Assembly (NCBI GenBank): GCA_913056415.1
Contig: CAJXNA010000046.1
Coordinates: 1 to 11,058, forward strand
Origin: an uncultured Chloroflexota bacterium
GTDB taxonomy: Bacteria; Chloroflexota; Dehalococcoidia; SM23-28-2; RBG-16-64-32
Direction: 5' to 3'
Length of the DNA: 11,058 bases
In this document: one piece after another, positions 5,894-11,058 of the stretch
How the letters are laid out: the number at the start of each line of letters is the position of its first letter
Numbering within the stretch: position 1 is the first letter of the stretch
Made by a program: the position numbers and the translations under genes
The notes under the pieces: model-generated
Told to the model about the DNA's origin: nothing
Seen by the model: the letters and a program-made list of their open reading frames with translations, nothing else
Databases searched by the model: none

Positions 5894-6666
5894 TGGTCCA
5901 GCAGCAGTTCTCGCTGAGCGGCAAGACGGCCCTGGTCATCGGCGCCGCCGGCCCTGTGGGGCGAGCGCTGGCCGTAGCCATGGCGGAGGCCGGCGCTGAC
6001 GTCGCCGTCTCCACCACCACCCGCTCCCAACAGGAAGAAGTGGCCGCCAACTCCTGCGCCAACGAGGTCTGGGCCCTGAAACGCAAGGGGTTCGCCGCCA
6101 CCATCGACGCCGCCAGCGAATCCGATGTCGATGGCCTCGTCCGGCGCACCGTCGCGGAGATGGGGCGCCTGGACGTCCTCGTCAACGCCCACGACCTCCC
6201 CTTCGCCAAGCCCCTGACGGAGATCACACCCGAGGAGTGGCGACGAGTCGTCGACGTGAACCTCACCGGCGTCTACCTCGCCTGCCGCGCCGCCGCCGAG
6301 CCCATGCTCTCGCAGGGCTCCGGGCGCATGATCAACGTCGTCTCCCTGCTGGCGGAGCGGGGCATGGTCAACGGCGCCGCCTACTGCGCCGCCCAGGCCG
6401 GCGTGATGAACCTCACCCGCGCCCTCGCCCTGGAGTGGGCGAAGACCGGCGTCACCGTTAACGCCATCGGCGCCGGCTGGACCGAGGGCATGGCCCTCCT
6501 CGCCGACGAGGAAGCCCGCCGAAAGCTTGAGCGCTACCTCCCGGGCAAGCGGCTCGCAAAGCCCGAGGAGATCGCCGGCATAGCCGCCTACCTCGCCTCC
6601 GACGCGGCCGAGTACCTCACCGGCCAGGTCGTCTGGATCGAGGGCGGTGCCCTGAGCCACGTGTAG
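5893..6666 (+). CDS. SDR family protein with Lys-to-Gln change in the active site
   Basis: A 257-residue SDR that starts on the last base of the previous stop codon, with GGGAG at 5881-5885 inside the upstream gene. The fold is complete: IGAAGPVGRA replaces TGxxxGxG, Asn123 (VNLTG) and Ser151 (VVSLLAERG) are present, and the C-terminus ends LTGQVVWIEGGALS. Two core motifs are altered: NNAG has become NAHD (98-101) and YxxxK has become YCAAQ, so Tyr164 lacks its partner lysine, replaced by Gln168. In classical SDRs this lysine lowers the Tyr pKa and holds the nicotinamide ribose, so normal catalysis would be badly impaired. The intact length and clean frame indicate selection for something other than standard catalysis, perhaps as the structural or substrate-binding half of a hetero-oligomer with the preceding SDR. 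A weakly active divergent enzyme remains possible. Confidence 0.87.
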   Translation: MVQQQFSLSGKTALVIGAAGPVGRALAVAMAEAGADVAVSTTTRSQQEEVAANSCANEVWALKRKGFAATIDAASESDVDGLVRRTVAEMGRLDVLVNAHDLPFAKPLTEITPEEWRRVVDVNLTGVYLACRAAAEPMLSQGSGRMINVVSLLAERGMVNGAAYCAAQAGVMNLTRALALEWAKTGVTVNAIGAGWTEGMALLADEEARRKLERYLPGKRLAKPEEIAGIAAYLASDAAEYLTGQVVWIEGGALSHV

Positions 6667-6687
6667 TGGCCGGGACGGTGAGCGCAT

Positions 6688-7839
6688 ATGGCCCCTGACC
6701 AGAAGGAGAAGCAAGCGGCGGACCCAGAGAGCATCCGCCGCTTCGAGGCCAACCTGGACGACGAGATCGACGGCATCGCCATCTACCGGCTACTCGCCGA
6801 AGCCGAGCCCGATGAGGAGCGAAGGTCGATCTTCGAGCAGCTCGCCGCCGTCGAGGAGCGGCACGCCGCTGTGTGGCGTGACAAGCTCAGAGAGGCCGGC
6901 GTCGAGCCCAGAGAGCGCGGCCCCAGCCTGCGGGTGCGTATGATCGGCTTCCTGGCCAGGCGCTTCGGCGTCAGGTCCATCCTGCCCATCGTCCGCGGCA
7001 TGGAAGCCGGCGCTTACGCTGCCTACATGGCCCAGGACGAGGCGGCGAAGGCGATAGCGCCCGACGAGCAAGAGCACGGCCGCACCCTGGCCAAGCTGCA
7101 GCGGCCGGAGCTGGGACCCGTCGAGGCGATCATGGCGCGGGAGACCTGGCACCGCAGGGGCGGCGGCGGCACCCTTCGGGCCAGCATCTTCGGCGTCAGC
7201 GATGGGCTGGTCTCCAACACTGCCATCATCATGGGCTTCGCCGGCGCCCAGACAGAGGGCCAGTTCGTGCTCTTAGCCGGCGTCGCCGGCCTCCTCGCCG
7301 GAGCGTTCTCCATGGCCGCCGGCGAATACGTCTCCGTGCGCGCCCAGCGGGAGCTGTTCGAGCGCCAGATCGAGCTCGAGAGGGCCGAGCTGGAGACGGC
7401 GCCCGAGGAGGAGGAGGAGGAGCTGGCGCTCATCTACCGGGCCAAGGGGCTGCCTCAAGACGAGGCCGAGGCGTTGGCCGCCCGTCTGATGGAGGATCCC
7501 ATGGTGGCGTTGGACACCCACGTCCGCGAGGAGCTTGGGCTGGACCCGTCGCAGCTGGGCGCGCCGTGGGCAACGGCGATCTGGTCGTTCCTGGCGTTCG
7601 CGATCGGAGCGCTGGTCCCCGTAGTCCCCTTCTTCTTCGGCGCCGACGCCAGCGCCCCCTTCGTCGTCGCCGCCGCCGCCCTCAGCGCCGTAGCCCTGTT
7701 CGCCGTCGGCGCCTCGCTATCGCTGTTCACGGGACGCGGCGCCCTCCTGAGCGGCGTCCGGCAGCTTGCCCTGGGCGCTGTCGCGGCCGCGCTGACCTTC
7801 GGCATCGGCAGCATCATCGGCATATCGACCGACGTATGA
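6688..7839 (+). CDS. mbfA: MbfA-like ferritin-like/VIT1 fusion, iron (manganese) exporter
   Basis: A 383-residue fusion. Residues about 15-140 are a ferritin-like/rubrerythrin four-helix domain with Glu26, ExxH at 56-59, Glu106 and ExxH at 127-130, which would form a di-iron site. Residues about 160-383 are a VIT1/CCC1 transporter: TM1 about 164-186 (FGVSDGLVSNTAIIMG), TM2 about 192-216 with the family signature SMAAGEYVSVRAQRE, a cytoplasmic metal-binding region about 217-290 with a run of Glu at 240-245, then TM3-TM5 about 294-317, 324-348 and 356-379. Characterised MbfA proteins export iron from the inner membrane and protect against iron and peroxide stress. ATG 6688 lies 21 bases after the SDR stop with a weak GGTGAG 5 bases away, so co-transcription is likely although a functional link to SDRs is unclear. 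Confidence 0.88.
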   Translation: MAPDQKEKQAADPESIRRFEANLDDEIDGIAIYRLLAEAEPDEERRSIFEQLAAVEERHAAVWRDKLREAGVEPRERGPSLRVRMIGFLARRFGVRSILPIVRGMEAGAYAAYMAQDEAAKAIAPDEQEHGRTLAKLQRPELGPVEAIMARETWHRRGGGGTLRASIFGVSDGLVSNTAIIMGFAGAQTEGQFVLLAGVAGLLAGAFSMAAGEYVSVRAQRELFERQIELERAELETAPEEEEEELALIYRAKGLPQDEAEALAARLMEDPMVALDTHVREELGLDPSQLGAPWATAIWSFLAFAIGALVPVVPFFFGADASAPFVVAAAALSAVALFAVGASLSLFTGRGALLSGVRQLALGAVAAALTFGIGSIIGISTDV

Positions 7840-7846
7840 GCCAGCT

Positions 7847-7886
7847 ATGAGCGAGCAGGTGATCATCGACCAGCGGTTTCGCGGCG
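7847..7886 (+). pseudogene. 5' stub of an unidentified gene (possible thioesterase/hot-dog-like start)
   Basis: Seven bases after the mbfA stop, ATG 7847 begins MSEQVIIDQRFRG, which looks like a genuine protein start, reminiscent of proteins that continue with RFRGPP and a glycine-rich NGGY segment. After about 13 codons the frame enters the antisense of a CaiB/BaiF gene and stops at 7984 after 45 codons. So only the first exon-sized scrap of a gene remains, cut at about 7885. The family suggestion is from memory and weak; that the start is real is inferred from position and composition. Confidence 0.4.
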
Positions 7887-7887
7887 C

Positions 7888-8079
7888 GCCCGCCTCTCGG
7901 TCGGGCCGGTCGGCAGGGAAGGGGCCCTGTCGGCGGAGCGGATCGCCCCCAGGCGGCTCCATCTTAATCACCTCCGCGCCGTAGTCGGCGAACAGCTTGC
8001 CGCAGTACGCCCCAGCCAGGCCACCGCACAGCTCCAGGACGCGCAGCTCATCCAGGCTCGAATGACTCTCGGCTGGCAT
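7888..8079 (-). pseudogene. N-terminal fragment of a CaiB/BaiF family CoA-transferase
   Basis: Minus-strand codons from ATG 8079 give LDELRVLELCGGLAGAYCGK, then LFADYGAEVIKMEPPGGDPL and RRQGPFPADRP. These are the textbook N-terminus of class III (CaiB/BaiF) CoA-transferases, which move CoA between carboxylic acids. Only about 64 residues of roughly 400 are present, and the catalytic Asp lies far downstream and is missing. At about 7888 the frame passes into the antisense of the stub gene and mbfA, where it runs on to 7717 without family resemblance. It cannot be functional. The break coincides with the truncation of the plus-strand stub at 7847, so a single inversion/deletion or a chimeric join explains both. 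Confidence 0.8.
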
Positions 8080-8099
8080 AGCGGCGTCTATGGTAAGGC

Positions 8100-8125
8100 A
8101 GGAAAAGGGAAGAGGGAAGGAGAAA
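8100..8125 (+). other. 26-base uninterrupted purine run
   Basis: Every base from 8100 to 8125 is A or G, directly before the inverted-repeat element. On the minus strand this is the polypyrimidine leader of the CaiB/BaiF fragment. No function is evident; such tracts can form triplexes or simply be low-complexity spacer. Confidence 0.5.
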
Positions 8126-8132
8126 TCGAATT

Positions 8133-8220
8133 TGTCATTCTGAGCGCAGCGAAGAATCTTTCATCCCGCAGCCTGAGGACACGTCGAACCGAAAGACCCT
8201 TCGCTTCGCTCAGGGTGACA
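8133..8220. repeat. REP/MITE-like imperfect inverted repeat, 30-base arms
   Basis: The left arm (8133-8162, beginning TGTCATTCTGAGCG) and right arm (8191-8220, ending CTCAGGGTGACA) are reverse complements at 25 of 30 positions, around a 28-base centre. The core CTGAGCGNAGCGAAG is the type of extragenic palindrome scattered through many environmental bacterial genomes. It encodes no transposase; elements of this type are thought to be moved in trans or to act in mRNA stability and transcription ending. It sits between the CaiB/BaiF scrap and the SDR stop codon (8232). The centre (GCCTGAGGACACGTCGAA) is itself related, inverted, to the motif at 9147-9168. Confidence 0.75.
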
Positions 8221-8231
8221 GTAATGGGCCC

Positions 8232-8990
8232 TCAAATGTTGGAGCGGCCCTGGCCGCCGTCCACCACCACGCAGGCCCCCGTCACCCAGGACGCCCGCGG
8301 CGAAAGGAGGAACGTCACCACGTTCGCCACCTCCTCGGCCGTACCGAACCGCCCCATCGGGATGTTCTCCGCCACGAATCGCGCCATCCCCTCCGGGTCC
8401 TCCTGCTGACGGCGCCACCAGGAGCCGCCGGGGTGGCTGATGGAGCCCGGCGCAACGCTGTTGACGCGGATGCGGTCCGGCGCCAGTTGCGTGGCCATCG
8501 CCTTGGCGTGGGAGATGAGGGCCGCCTTCATGGCGTTGTAGCTGGGCAGGCCGCCGGACTCACGGCCCCAGATCGATGCCAGGTGGACGACGGCGCCGCC
8601 GCCGGCCTCCCGCAGGTGGGGGACCGCCAGCCTGGTCAGGCGCACGGCAGGCAGGAACAGGATGTCGAACGACTGCTCCCACACGGCGTCCTCATCCCCC
8701 GGAGCGGAGAAGTGGATCGAGTTCACCAGGGCGTCGATGCGGCCGAACTCGCCTGCGGCAGCCCGCACCAGCCGCTCCGCGTCCTCGGCCCGCGTGAGAT
8801 CGCAGGGGACGGCGAGCACGCGGACGCCGGCGGCCTCCACCTCGGCGGCGGCCTCTCGCAGCGCCTCTTCGCCCCTCGCCGCTAGCGCCACCCGGCAGCC
8901 CTCGGCGGCCAGCGTCAGCGCCACCGCCTTGCCGATGCCGCGAGAGCCGCCGGCGACGATCGCCACCTTATCGCGGAGACCTAGGTCCAT
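8232..8990 (-). CDS. SDR family oxidoreductase lacking the tetrad Asn
   Basis: A 252-residue classical SDR with AGGSRGIG at 13-20, NSIH (90-93) in place of NNAG, Ser139 (HLASIWG), Tyr151 and Lys155 (YNAMK), IRVNSVAPGS and a VTGACVVVDGGQG ending. Counting back from Ser139 by the usual spacing puts Leu111 (FDILFLP) where the catalytic Asn normally lies; this Asn holds the proton-relay water, so activity may be altered rather than lost. AARGEEA after the second strand has no Asp, which leaves NADP possible. Typical substrates of relatives are 3-oxoacyl thioesters or cyclic alcohols; nothing fixes the substrate here. ATG 8990 lacks a clear Shine-Dalgarno, and the 215-base upstream region carries three direct repeats. 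It follows the crotonase gene on the same strand. Confidence 0.87.
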   Translation of the reverse strand: MDLGLRDKVAIVAGGSRGIGKAVALTLAAEGCRVALAARGEEALREAAAEVEAAGVRVLAVPCDLTRAEDAERLVRAAAGEFGRIDALVNSIHFSAPGDEDAVWEQSFDILFLPAVRLTRLAVPHLREAGGGAVVHLASIWGRESGGLPSYNAMKAALISHAKAMATQLAPDRIRVNSVAPGSISHPGGSWWRRQQEDPEGMARFVAENIPMGRFGTAEEVANVVTFLLSPRASWVTGACVVVDGGQGRSNI

Positions 8991-9000
8991 GTGCGGGGTT

Positions 9001-9112
9001 TGGTCGTTTTCGGGCGATCAGGTTCGGTGTATGGTCGTTTTTCGCGAAAAGTTGCGTTGGGGGCGGGTTTCAGATAGGCGCACGGGCGACATGTTTGGTT
9101 GTTTTCCGACGA
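9001..9112. repeat. Three imperfect direct repeats, TGGTYGTTTT core
   Basis: Copies at 9001-9017 (TGGTCGTTTTCGGGCGA), 9032-9048 (TGGTCGTTTTTCGCGAA) and 9096-9112 (TGGTTGTTTTCCGACGA) share a ten-base core with one Y position and a CG-rich tail. The starts are 31 and 64 bases apart, close to one and two multiples of three helical turns, so bound proteins would sit on the same DNA face. Overlapping the second copy is the perfect palindrome TTTTCGCGAAAA (9039-9050). The position suggests regulator sites for the minus-strand SDR; they may instead be decayed repeats. Confidence 0.5.
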
Positions 9113-9146
9113 GCGCAGGACGGCGGTTGCGCGGGGCATAGCGGCT

Positions 9147-9168
9147 CCTTCGACAGGCTCAGGACAGG
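9147..9168 (+). repeat. Short REP-like motif CTTCGACAGGCTCAGGACAG
   Basis: The 22-base segment starting CCTTCGACAGG resembles a common extragenic palindrome half found across many GC-rich bacteria. A degenerate inverted copy lies in the centre of the 8133-8220 element. Only one arm is seen here. Confidence 0.45.
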
Positions 9169-9205
9169 TCTATCGTAGGGGAAACGGGCGAGAAGTCAAA
9201 GGCCC

Positions 9206-9982
9206 TCACGCCGGCGGGCGCGGCGGCTCCGGCCGGTCGCCGGCGGCGTAACGGCGTAACCCCTCCACCATCGCCGGGTCGGCCAGGCTCGCCTCGTGGA
9301 CGCGGCGCTCCAGCTCCAGCCCTTCCGGCAGGCTGAGCGACAGCCCCTCGATGGCGGCACGGCGGTCGTTGCGCAGGCTGAGCTGCGGGTAGCTCGATAT
9401 CGCCTTCGCCAGCTCCAGCGCCCGCTCCAAGGCGCCGCCCTCCGCCACCACCTCCTGCACCAGCCCCATGCGCAGCGCCTGTTGGGCGTCGATCATGACG
9501 CCGGTCTCTATCAGGTAGAGGGCGTTCCCTAAGCCGACGATGCGGGGCAGCCGCTGCGTGCCGCCGTCCAGCAGGGGCACGCCCCAGCGACGGTTTAGCA
9601 CCCCGAAATGCGACGTCTCATCCGCGATGCGGAAGTCGCACCAGCAGGCCAGCTCCAGACCGCCGGCCAGGCAGTAGCCGTTCACCGCGGCGATGGTCGG
9701 CTTCTCCAGGTCGGTGATGCGGGAGAAGCCCATCGGCCCGGACTCCTGCGCGGCCGGGCGCGCCATCAGGCTGGCGCTGCCCTTGAGGTCGGCGCCGGCG
9801 CAGAAGGCGACATCGCCCGCCCCGGTGAGGATGAGCGCGTCCAGCGAGTCGTCGGCGCGGAACGTCTCCACCGCCTCGAACAGGAGCGCCGCCGTCTCGC
9901 CGTTCACGCAGTTGCGGACGTCGGGCCGGTTGATCGTGACCACGAAGGCGCGGTCGCGGGTCTCGGTGAGGACTACGGGCAT
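9206..9982 (-). CDS. Enoyl-CoA hydratase/isomerase (crotonase) family protein
   Basis: A 258-residue crotonase, a soluble enzyme acting on acyl-CoA thioesters. The CoA/oxyanion motif FCAGADLKG (60-68) and the second oxyanion segment NGYCLAGGLELACWCD (101-116) are intact, with Glu110 at the position of rat hydratase Glu144. The second catalytic Glu (rat Glu164) is replaced by Asn130 in FGVLNRRWGVPLLDGGTQRL; this RRWGVPL type occurs as a clade of its own in the family, so hydratase activity is not assured and isomerase, hydrolase or another crotonase reaction is possible. ATG 9982 is chosen over an in-frame ATG at 10009 because AAAGGAGG (9996-9989) lies exactly 6 bases before it and the family N-terminus starts there. 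The SDR follows 215 bases downstream on the same strand. Divergent from the cupin gene. Confidence 0.88.
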   Translation of the reverse strand: MPVVLTETRDRAFVVTINRPDVRNCVNGETAALLFEAVETFRADDSLDALILTGAGDVAFCAGADLKGSASLMARPAAQESGPMGFSRITDLEKPTIAAVNGYCLAGGLELACWCDFRIADETSHFGVLNRRWGVPLLDGGTQRLPRIVGLGNALYLIETGVMIDAQQALRMGLVQEVVAEGGALERALELAKAISSYPQLSLRNDRRAAIEGLSLSLPEGLELERRVHEASLADPAMVEGLRRYAAGDRPEPPRPPA

Positions 9983-9988
9983 GGCCAG

Positions 9989-9996
9989 CCTCCTTT
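9989..9996 (-). promoter_or_regulatory. Ribosome binding site AAAGGAGG for the crotonase
   Basis: It lies six bases before ATG 9982 on the minus strand, and fixes that start rather than the longer one at 10009, which would place this site inside the coding region. Confidence 0.8.
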
Positions 9997-10022
9997 CGGC
10001 AGCGGCCACAGATTATCACAGA

Positions 10023-10052
10023 TGGACAGCGGAGAGAGGAGCGCTGTATGCT
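10023..10052 (+). promoter_or_regulatory. Candidate promoter for the cupin gene
   Basis: TGGACA (10023-10028, five of six to TTGACA) and TATGCT (10047-10052, four of six) are 18 bases apart, placing a start near 10059 and the Shine-Dalgarno (GGAGG, 10068-10072) just inside the message. Consensus match only. Confidence 0.4.
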
Positions 10053-10078
10053 CTCGACATCGAAGATGGAGGTATGCT

Positions 10079-10627
10079 ATGGCCCACCAAGGCGATGTGA
10101 TCGAGAACCCGGTCACCGGGGAGCGAATAGTCTTCCGGAAGACCGCACAGGACACGAACGGGGAGCTGTTGCAGTTCGATCTGTTCCTCAAGCCCCATGG
10201 GTTCGTGCCGGTGGAGCACATCCACCCGCGGCAGGAGGAGCGCGTTGAGGTCGCCTCGGGCTTAGTACGCTACCGGCTGGGCGGGAAGGAAGAAAGTCTC
10301 GGCGCCGGTCAGGCAGCGGTTCTTCCCCCAAACATTCCACATACGTTGTGGAACGATACGGATGATGATGCTCACCTCATCATGGAGGTGCGGCCCGCAT
10401 TAAGCATGGAGGCCGTTCTGGAGACGCTATTCGGACTGGCTCGAGATGGGAAAACGAACAATAAGGGCATGCCCAACCCGTTGCATGGCGCGCTCCTAGC
10501 CCGCGAGTATGACCTCTTCCTGGCCGGGCCTCCAATCCCCCTACAGAGAGCGGGCGTGGCGGTCCTCGCACCCCTCGCCAAGCTACTGGGCTACCGGACA
10601 CGCTACCCGCAGTACAGCGGGGACTAG
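10079..10627 (+). CDS. Single-domain cupin protein
   Basis: A 182-residue protein. Residues about 30-105 form a cupin barrel with both conserved motifs. Motif 1 (G-x5-HxH-x4-E-x6-G) runs from Gly41 with His47, His49, Glu54 and Gly61; motif 2, LPPNIPHTLWN, supplies His88 and Asn92, with Asn85 in place of the usual Gly. The 3-His/1-Glu set should bind a divalent metal, so it may be a dioxygenase, isomerase or ligand-binding cupin; nothing identifies the substrate. A tail of about 75 residues, partly hydrophobic (GVAVLAPLAKLLGY), follows the barrel. ATG 10079 is chosen for GGAGG six bases upstream; the open frame upstream is antisense to the crotonase and not part of the gene. Its TAG stop overlaps the stop of the convergent gene on the other strand. 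Confidence 0.85.
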   Translation: MAHQGDVIENPVTGERIVFRKTAQDTNGELLQFDLFLKPHGFVPVEHIHPRQEERVEVASGLVRYRLGGKEESLGAGQAAVLPPNIPHTLWNDTDDDAHLIMEVRPALSMEAVLETLFGLARDGKTNNKGMPNPLHGALLAREYDLFLAGPPIPLQRAGVAVLAPLAKLLGYRTRYPQYSGD

Positions 10628-11058
10628 GCCTGCGAGCGGGGGCCGTACCTTCCGCGCACCCAGTCCGCCCAGGTCACCTGACCGTACTTGCCCTCCGGCG
10701 TGGTGTTGAACCCTTGTCGGAACCCGGCCGCAACGTTTCCCGGCAGCGGCAGGCGAACGACGCGACGGCGCAGCCCGCGTATCTCCGCCCACGCCCGTGC
10801 CAGCTCCCCCAGCGTCTGCACCTCCGGGCCGCCAAGGTCAGGCAGGCGGCCGGCCGCGCCCTCGGCGGCGTACTCCGTCAATCGGTCCGCCACCTCGCCG
10901 GGGTCGATGGGCTGGAAGCGGAAGTCGGTAGGGACCAGGCCGAGCGGGAAGCGGAGGAGCGCCCGGAGCTGCATATCGATGAGGGTGTGAAACTGTGTCG
11001 CTCTTAAGATGGACCAGGGTACGCCCGCCTGCTCAACGCGGGCCTCCGCCGCCAGCTT
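10624..11058 (-). CDS. NmrA-like NAD(P)-binding atypical SDR (partial, N-terminus beyond window)
   Basis: The frame is open to the right edge, giving the last 144 residues of a protein usually about 250-300 long. From the edge it reads KLAAEARVEQAGVPWSILRA, then TQFHTLID, typical of the NmrA/atypical-SDR group (K-x-x-A-E-x-x-V, then W-(S/T)-I-L-R-(A/P)-T-x-F), followed by QPIDPGEVADRL and a C-terminal substrate-side region ending VTWADWVRGRYG. The dinucleotide-binding GxxGxxG region lies outside the window. Relatives include NAD(P)H-binding regulators and putative reductases or epimerases. An internal ATG at 10974 should not be taken as the start, because conserved family sequence continues upstream of it. 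Convergent with the cupin gene, with stops overlapping by three to four bases at 10624-10627. Confidence 0.82.
   Translation of the reverse strand, partial: KLAAEARVEQAGVPWSILRATQFHTLIDMQLRALLRFPLGLVPTDFRFQPIDPGEVADRLTEYAAEGAAGRLPDLGGPEVQTLGELARAWAEIRGLRRRVVRLPLPGNVAAGFRQGFNTTPEGKYGQVTWADWVRGRYGPRSQA

Larger units (their letters stand above)
8991..9205. promoter_or_regulatory. Intergenic region upstream of the minus-strand SDR, with repeats
   Basis: This 215-base stretch separates the crotonase stop from the SDR start, both on the minus strand, and has no believable coding frame. It holds three direct repeats (9001, 9032, 9096), a 12-base palindrome (9039-9050) and a repeat-like motif (9147-9168). 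I could not place a convincing -35/-10 pair for the SDR. Confidence 0.5.

Noticed and set aside
4688..6714. Long minus-strand frames (328 and 307 codons) opposite the SDRs
   Set aside because: Gly/Val/Ala-rich antisense translations of well-conserved SDR genes.
8133..8220. CRISPR repeat
   Set aside because: There are only two arms, in inverted orientation, with no spacer series.
9608..10078. Upstream extension of the cupin frame
   Set aside because: It is antisense to the crotonase; GGAGG six bases before ATG 10079 defines the gene.

Overview
This is a GC-rich, densely packed bacterial fragment, apparently chromosomal: no phage, plasmid, transposase, rRNA, tRNA or CRISPR signal was seen. 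The gene content is many short-chain dehydrogenases (SDRs), a crotonase, a CaiB/BaiF CoA-transferase piece, a LarA-type enzyme, an MbfA-type iron exporter and a PQQ-dehydrogenase-like lipoprotein. Together with a REP/MITE-like intergenic repeat, this resembles environmental Chloroflexota (Dehalococcoidia / SAR202-like). That placement is an inference from gene content and moderate at best.

Layout. Positions 1-~700 are a mosaic of three gene scraps: the C-terminal half of an HSD10-like SDR (minus), a central piece of a biotin-protein ligase read in the same frame (minus), and a C-terminal piece of a succinate dehydrogenase/fumarate reductase flavoprotein (plus). The first intact genes follow: a class V aminotransferase of the alanine-glyoxylate type (729-1922), overlapped by a secreted lipoprotein beta-propeller dehydrogenase (1909-3099). 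A LarA-family gene runs convergently (4418-3135). It is divergent from a plus-strand cluster of a truncated SDR-like protein (4492-5004), a complete SDR (5081-5893), an SDR lacking the catalytic lysine (5893-6666) and an MbfA-like ferritin/VIT1 fusion (6688-7839). At about 7885 a second break occurs: the first codons of one gene are joined to the inverted 5' end of a CaiB/BaiF gene. A repeat-bearing intergenic stretch follows, then two minus-strand genes (an SDR, 8990-8232, and a crotonase, 9982-9206), a plus-strand cupin (10079-10627), and a partial NmrA-like atypical SDR running off the right edge.

How the genes work together. SDRs, crotonase and CaiB/BaiF fit oxidation of CoA-linked or hydroxylated organic substrates, and LarA would act on 2-hydroxy acids. 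No complete pathway is visible. The most interesting biology is the coupled pair of SDRs at 5081-6666, one with a full Asn-Ser-Tyr-Lys tetrad and the other with Tyr but Gln in place of Lys. This recalls heteromeric SDR enzymes with one non-catalytic subunit. The most important caution is structural: at least three abrupt gene-to-gene junctions suggest either real recombination scars or chimeric assembly/amplification, and this should be settled before neighbourhood is used for inference.
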